NCBI RefSeq assembly: GCF_030409215.1
Contig: NZ_JAUFPL010000017.1
Span: forward strand, 377,138 to 441,137
Source of the DNA: Halomonas ramblicola
GTDB taxonomy: Bacteria; Pseudomonadota; Gammaproteobacteria; Pseudomonadales; Halomonadaceae
Reading direction: 5' to 3'
Length of the DNA stretch: 64,000 nucleotides
Each line of letters opens with the position of its first letter. Position 1 is the stretch's first letter. Made by a program: the position numbers and the translations under genes. Below, piece after piece: positions 60,288 through 64,000 of this stretch. The notes beneath the pieces are model-generated. The model saw nothing but the letters and a program-made list of their open reading frames with translations, was not told the origin of the DNA and made no database searches.

Positions 60288-60394
60288 AGGCCGCTGCCAA
60301 GCGGCACCGGCCGCCCCTTCCACCTTGCGCATCTCCGTGAAAATCCCTTTCCTATCATCGAGATAGAAATTCACACCCACCGTCCTACCGAGGC

Positions 60395-60409
60395 TGGCAC
60401 GCATCCTGC
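60395..60409 (+). promoter_or_regulatory. Sigma-54 (-24/-12) promoter of the flavin monooxygenase
   Basis: TGGCAC (60395-60400), 5 bases, then CTGC (60406-60409), with GG and GC separated by 10 bases, fits the sigma-54 consensus except for C in place of T. The start codon is at 60452. Confidence 0.8.
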
Positions 60410-60451
60410 GTGGAGCGAAGGGGATTACCCACGCACCACGAGCGGAGAACA

Positions 60452-62251
60452 ATGATGACAACACACACGCCAACTCAGGATGTCCGGCAGTGGCTCAGCG
60501 AGTTCGAGTCCGCCCTCACGACGCGCGACATCCAGCGGGTCATGGACCTGTTCGGGGAGGAGTGCTACTGGCGGGATCTGGTGGCCTTCACCTGGAACCT
60601 CAAGACGCTGGAAGGCCAGGACGCCATCCAGTCCATGCTCAATGCCACCCTGGCCGAGACCCACCCCACCCACTGGCGTCTCGATGGCGAGGCCAGCGAG
60701 GCGAACGGGGTCACCGAGGCCTGGATCACCTTCGAGACCGTCGCGGCCCACGGCAAGGGCTACCTGCGGCTGAAGGACGGCAAGTGCTGGACGCTGCTGA
60801 CCACCATGCAGGAACTCAAGGACCACCCCGAGCCGCAGGGCCACTACCGCCCCAAGGGCGCCGAGCATGGTGCCAACAAGGCGCGCGAGACCTGGCTCGA
60901 GGCACGCCAGCGCGAGCAGGAGGAGCTCGGCTACACTCGGCAGCCCTACTGCGTGATCATCGGCGGTGGCCAGGGCGGGATTGGCCTGGGTGCGCGCCTC
61001 AAGCAGCTGGGCGTGCCGACCCTGATCATCGAGCGCAATCCACGAGCCGGCGACTCCTGGCGCAACCGCTACAAGTCACTGTGCCTGCACGACCCGGTAT
61101 GGTACGACCACCTCCCCTACATCCCCTTCCCCGAAAACTGGCCGGTATTCGCCCCCAAGGACAAGATCGGCGACTGGCTGGAGATGTACACCAAGGTGAT
61201 GGAACTCAACTACTGGAGCTCCACCGAATGCGAGAGTGCCCGCTACGACGAGGCGAGTGGCGAATGGATCGTCGAGGTCGACCGCAACGGCGAACGAGTG
61301 ACGCTGCGCCCCAAACAGCTGGTACTCGCCACCGGCATGTCGGGCATGCCCAACGTCCCGAAGTTCCCAGGCGCCGAGACCTTCGAGGGCGAGCAACAGC
61401 ACTCCAGCCAGCACCCCGGACCGGATGCCTATCGCGGCAAGAAGTGCCTCATCGTGGGTTCCAACAACTCCGCGCACGACATCTGCGCAGCACTGTGGGA
61501 ACACGACGCCGACGTTACCATGCTGCAGCGCTCCTCGACCCATGTGGTGAAGTCCGACTCCCTGATGGAGGAGGTCCTCGGCCCGCTCTACTCCGAGGAA
61601 GCCGTGCAGAACGGCATTGACCACGACACCGCCGACCTGCTCTTCGCCTCGCTTCCCTACAAGGTTCTGCCCGACTTCCAGCGTCCTGCCTTCGACGCCA
61701 TCCGCGAGCGGGATGCCGACTTCTACAGGAAGCTGGAAGAGGCCGGTTTCCTGCTCGACTTCGGCGCCGATGACTCCGGCCTGTTCCTGAAATACCTGCG
61801 CCGGGGCTCCGGCTACTACATCGACGTGGGCGCCTGCGACCTGGTCGCCAACGGCGACATCAAGCTACGCAGTGGGGTCGGCATCGAGCGGATCAACCCG
61901 CGCTCGGTGACCCTCACCGACGGCTCCGAGTTGCCCGCCGACCTGATCGTCTATGCCACCGGCTATGGCTCCATGAACGGCTGGGCGGCCCGGCTGATCT
62001 CCCAGGAGGTCGCCGACAAGGTCGGCAAGTGCTGGGGGCTGGGCTCCGACACCGCCAAGGACCCCGGTCCCTGGGAAGGCGAGCTGCGCAACATGTGGAA
62101 GCCCACCCAGCAGGAGGCGCTGTGGTTCCACGGCGGCAACCTGCACCAGTCGCGTCACTACTCGCGCTACTTGGCATTGCAACTCAAGGCGCGCATGGAA
62201 GGCATCCCCACCCCCGTCTACGGCCTGCAGGAGGTGCATCACCTCTCCTGA
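60452..62251 (+). CDS. NTF2-like domain fused to a flavin-containing monooxygenase
   Basis: This 599-residue protein has an N-terminal NTF2/SnoaL-like domain (residues ~8-130, WLSEFESALTTRDIQRVMDL) followed by an FMO/Baeyer-Villiger-type monooxygenase: FAD motif VIIGGGQGGIGLGARL, LIIERNPRAGDSWRNRYKSL, NADPH motif CLIVGSNNSAHDICAAL and ATGYGSMNGWAARL. It probably inserts oxygen into a ketone or oxidises a soft heteroatom. Driven by the sigma-54 promoter and the divergent AcoR-like activator, so induced by a substrate such as a small ketone or diketone. The ATG at 60452 follows GCGGAGA. Confidence 0.87.
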   Translation: MMTTHTPTQDVRQWLSEFESALTTRDIQRVMDLFGEECYWRDLVAFTWNLKTLEGQDAIQSMLNATLAETHPTHWRLDGEASEANGVTEAWITFETVAAHGKGYLRLKDGKCWTLLTTMQELKDHPEPQGHYRPKGAEHGANKARETWLEARQREQEELGYTRQPYCVIIGGGQGGIGLGARLKQLGVPTLIIERNPRAGDSWRNRYKSLCLHDPVWYDHLPYIPFPENWPVFAPKDKIGDWLEMYTKVMELNYWSSTECESARYDEASGEWIVEVDRNGERVTLRPKQLVLATGMSGMPNVPKFPGAETFEGEQQHSSQHPGPDAYRGKKCLIVGSNNSAHDICAALWEHDADVTMLQRSSTHVVKSDSLMEEVLGPLYSEEAVQNGIDHDTADLLFASLPYKVLPDFQRPAFDAIRERDADFYRKLEEAGFLLDFGADDSGLFLKYLRRGSGYYIDVGACDLVANGDIKLRSGVGIERINPRSVTLTDGSELPADLIVYATGYGSMNGWAARLISQEVADKVGKCWGLGSDTAKDPGPWEGELRNMWKPTQQEALWFHGGNLHQSRHYSRYLALQLKARMEGIPTPVYGLQEVHHLS

Positions 62252-62267
62252 AGCAATGCCACCTCCC

Positions 62268-62302
62268 ATGACCTCCGGCACCCGGTGGGTGCCGGAGGTC
62301 AT
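62268..62302. terminator. Long hairpin after the monooxygenase
   Basis: ATGACCTCCGGCACCC (62268-62283) pairs perfectly over 16 bases with 62287-62302 around a GGT loop. It ends 51 bases after the stop; no T-run follows, so transcript stabilisation or termination by a related mechanism is possible. Confidence 0.6.
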
Positions 62303-62325
62303 GGATAGCATGAAAAGGTACCGAC

Positions 62326-62445
62326 ATGAGTCAGGACACCATGAAAGCCGCGGTCTGATACGAGGCCAGGGACCTTCGCGTGGAAGCGGCCGAGATCCCG
62401 ATCCTCAGGGACCCTCACCAGGTCAAGGTGAAGGTCGCCGCCCCA
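62326..62445 (+). pseudogene. Remnant of a zinc alcohol/2,3-butanediol dehydrogenase gene
   Basis: From ATG 62326 the frame reads MSQDTMKAAV, then TGA, then YEARDLRVEAAEIPILRDPH followed by QVKVKVA, ending before position 62445. This is the N-terminus of a zinc-dependent medium-chain dehydrogenase, in which the TGA replaces a Trp codon (TGG) of the MKAAVWYEARDLRV start. The rest of the gene, including the zinc site, is missing. It lies in the AcoR-like neighbourhood, fitting a former acetoin/butanediol locus. Confidence 0.75.
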
Positions 62446-62468
62446 GGGGCTGAGTCCTGTGCCCCCCA

Positions 62469-63359
62469 TCAGGCGTTATAGCGCACCTCGCCCAGCTCGC
62501 CGACGTCATAGCCGCCGAGCGCCCGGGCACGCTCGGCGAAGCGGGTCTCGCGGGCGAAGGCCAGCAGCCGCTGCACCGGCGGTTCGAAATAGCTGCGCCG
62601 GCGCAGCGCCAGGTCGAAGGCCTCCTCGTGCAGGGGCACGAAGGCCAGCCCCTGACGCCGCGCCGCCGACTCCACGCCCAGTCCGACATCGGCCTCCCCC
62701 TGGCGGATCGCCAGCGCCAGGTCGTCCTCGCTGAGCGAGGGGTGCGCCGTGAAGCGCAGCCGACCGGCATCGATGCCGGCCCTGGCCAGCAGCCAGTGCA
62801 GCAGGCGTTGGGCGCCGGCATCGGGCTGGCGATGGGCGAGGCGAGGCGCGGCGTCCAGCAGGTCCTCCAGCGAGGCGATGCCCAACGGGTTGTCCGGCGC
62901 CAGCAGCAGCCCCTGGCGTCGCCTCGCCCAGCGCAGGACCACCAGGTCGCGCATGCCGCCGAGCCCCAGCGCCTCGGGGCGGTTGTACTCGCCGGACGGC
63001 GCATCCAGCAGGTGCAGGCCGGCGAGCATCGCCTCCCCCGCCAGCAGGCGACGCACGCCATCGCCGCTGCCCTGGCAGAGCAGCGCCAGCTGCGCGCCGC
63101 TCTCGCGACTGGCCCACTCCAGCAACGGGTCCTGGCTGCCCGCCAGCACCCGCGGTACCGGCCGGCTGGCCGCCTGGTCGCCCTCCAGGTGGTTCATCAG
63201 CCAGAGGTCGATGCTGTGGCGCGGAAACAGCAGCTTGCCGGTCACGCGCACGCAGGGGATGGCGCCTTGGCGCACCAGGTCGTAGACCTTGCGCTCCTTG
63301 AGGCGCAGGTAGTCGGCCACCTCGGCGGTGGTCAGGTAGGCGTACGGCGGCGTCTCCAT
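62469..63359 (-). CDS. HTH regulator with a periplasmic-binding-like sensor domain
   Basis: The 296-residue protein starts (ATG 63359, behind GGAGGGGAGG) with an excisionase/MerR-like winged helix (YLTTAEVADYLRLKERKVYD, then LVRQGAIPCVRVTGKLLFPR) followed by a solute-binding-protein-like domain (LLLAPDNPLGIASLEDLLDA, AIRQGEADVGLGVESAARRQ, and a final LAFARETRFAERARALGGYD). Such regulators sense oxyanions such as tungstate or molybdate or a related ligand directly in the cytoplasm and control the divergent ABC transporter. The ligand is inferred only from the neighbour. Confidence 0.8.
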   Translation of the reverse strand: METPPYAYLTTAEVADYLRLKERKVYDLVRQGAIPCVRVTGKLLFPRHSIDLWLMNHLEGDQAASRPVPRVLAGSQDPLLEWASRESGAQLALLCQGSGDGVRRLLAGEAMLAGLHLLDAPSGEYNRPEALGLGGMRDLVVLRWARRRQGLLLAPDNPLGIASLEDLLDAAPRLAHRQPDAGAQRLLHWLLARAGIDAGRLRFTAHPSLSEDDLALAIRQGEADVGLGVESAARRQGLAFVPLHEEAFDLALRRRSYFEPPVQRLLAFARETRFAERARALGGYDVGELGEVRYNA

Positions 63360-63475
63360 GCGGCCTCCCCTCCGGCCTTCATGTCGTTTTCCTGCAGGAT
63401 ACTGCACCCATTACTGCGTTGGATGCGGATACCAGCATCAACGCACATCATGCAGGAGAACCGTCGGAGAACGCC

Positions 63476-64000
63476 ATGTCCCAGGACGCCAACGCCTTCC
63501 AGACCGCCCTGGCGCTGATCCTCAGTCTCGACCCCGACCTGCTCGACATCGTGCGGCTCTCGCTGCAGGTCTCGTGCAGCGCCGTGCTGCTGGCCGCGCT
63601 GATCGGCCTGCCCCTGGGCGCGGCCCTGGCCCTGTGGCACTTCCCCGGCCATGGCATCCTGGTGGTGGCGCTGAACGCCCTGATGGGCCTGCCCCCGGTG
63701 GTGGCCGGGCTCTGCGTCTACCTGCTGCTCTCGCGCGCCGGCCCGCTGGGCGAGCTCGGCCTGCTGTTCACGCCCACCGCCATGGTCGTCGCCCAGGTGA
63801 TCCTGGTACTGCCGATCATCGCCGCCCTGACCCGCCAGCAGGTCGAGGAACTCCATCACGAATACCGCGAGCAGCTGCAGTCGCTGGGGCTCTCGCGGCT
63901 GCGCATGATCCCGACCCTGCTGTGGGATGCGCGTTTCGGCCTGGTCACGGTGATTCTCGCCGGCTTCGGCCGCGCCAGCGCCGAGGTCGGGGCGGTGATG
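63476..64000 (+). CDS. tupB: Tungstate/molybdate-type ABC transporter permease, 3' end missing
   Basis: 175 residues are visible up to the window edge. The protein has at least four membrane segments (around residues 15-42, 55-77, 85-110 and 160-175) and the permease coupling motif EYREQLQSLGLSRLRMIPTL. The start LQVSCSAVLLAALIGLPLGA, then GLPPVVAGLCVYLLLSRAGP, resembles TupB, the membrane component of tungstate ABC importers; a molybdate permease is also possible. ATG 63476 follows GGAGAACG. The divergent regulator fits a substrate-responsive switch. Confidence 0.82.
   Translation, partial: MSQDANAFQTALALILSLDPDLLDIVRLSLQVSCSAVLLAALIGLPLGAALALWHFPGHGILVVALNALMGLPPVVAGLCVYLLLSRAGPLGELGLLFTPTAMVVAQVILVLPIIAALTRQQVEELHHEYREQLQSLGLSRLRMIPTLLWDARFGLVTVILAGFGRASAEVGAVM

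Overview
The window is high-GC DNA from a gammaproteobacterium, most likely a member of the Halomonadaceae (Halomonas-like). This is inferred from the gene set, not from a database match: sdhE/ygfX, ihfB-lapA-lapB/pyrF, groESL and trmJ in gammaproteobacterial form, a six-gene Mrp/Pha cation/proton antiporter operon with a fused MrpAB, a TRAP transporter and a second Na+/H+ antiporter-family protein. No rRNA, tRNA, CRISPR array, phage module or complete insertion sequence was recognised.

Region by region. (1) 0-9 kb is conserved core: ygfX-sdhE on the minus strand, ihfB, lapA-lapB facing pyrF, a secreted ComEA-like protein, fxsA, groES-groEL behind a clear heat-shock promoter, trmJ, and a convergent NhaC/YuiF-type antiporter. 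(2) 9.4-17 kb, minus strand: an M20 amidohydrolase, a complete TRAP transporter, a histone-deacetylase-fold amidohydrolase and an ornithine-cyclodeaminase homologue. This looks like an uptake and catabolic operon for an N-acylated amine or amino acid; a DUF4105 protein lies downstream. (3) 17.2-23 kb: the mrpABCDEFG operon, then a HisC-like aminotransferase and two paralogous mini-lipoproteins. (4) 25-30 kb: a LysR regulator divergent from pirin and a YcaC-type hydrolase, with a MITE-like element between them, then a CMD-family protein and a cysteine synthase-glutaredoxin fusion.

(5) 30-54 kb is the accessory part and the most unusual. It holds three large BTAD (SARP/AfsR-like) regulators, a regulator type best known from actinomycetes. 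Two of them sit next to homologous flavinylated FAD oxidases (38.3 and 51.6 kb). Both oxidase promoters carry 7-bp repeats at exactly 11-bp period, ending 9 bp before a -10-like hexamer, which is the architecture described for SARP operators. The same stretch holds a duplicated DUF4242 protein, an OsmC-like protein, a flavin monooxygenase, an orphan AmmeMemoRadiSam-type radical SAM enzyme, two TetR regulators, two methyltransferases, three alpha/beta hydrolases (one fused to a LuxR DNA-binding domain), and NYN and VOC proteins.

(6) 54-57.3 kb: a Tat-exported intradiol dioxygenase and a copper-delivery group (SCO1, PCuAC and two small membrane proteins). (7) 57.3-62.5 kb: a lipoate-ligase-family protein and an AcoR-like sigma-54 activator divergent from an NTF2-FMO flavin monooxygenase. 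The intergenic region has two perfect 22-bp palindromes and a -24/-12 promoter. Downstream is a short remnant of a butanediol/alcohol dehydrogenase gene, suggesting a former acetoin/butanediol-type locus. (8) The window ends in a DNA-binding regulator with a periplasmic-binding-like sensor domain, divergent from the first gene of a probable tungstate/molybdate ABC transporter.
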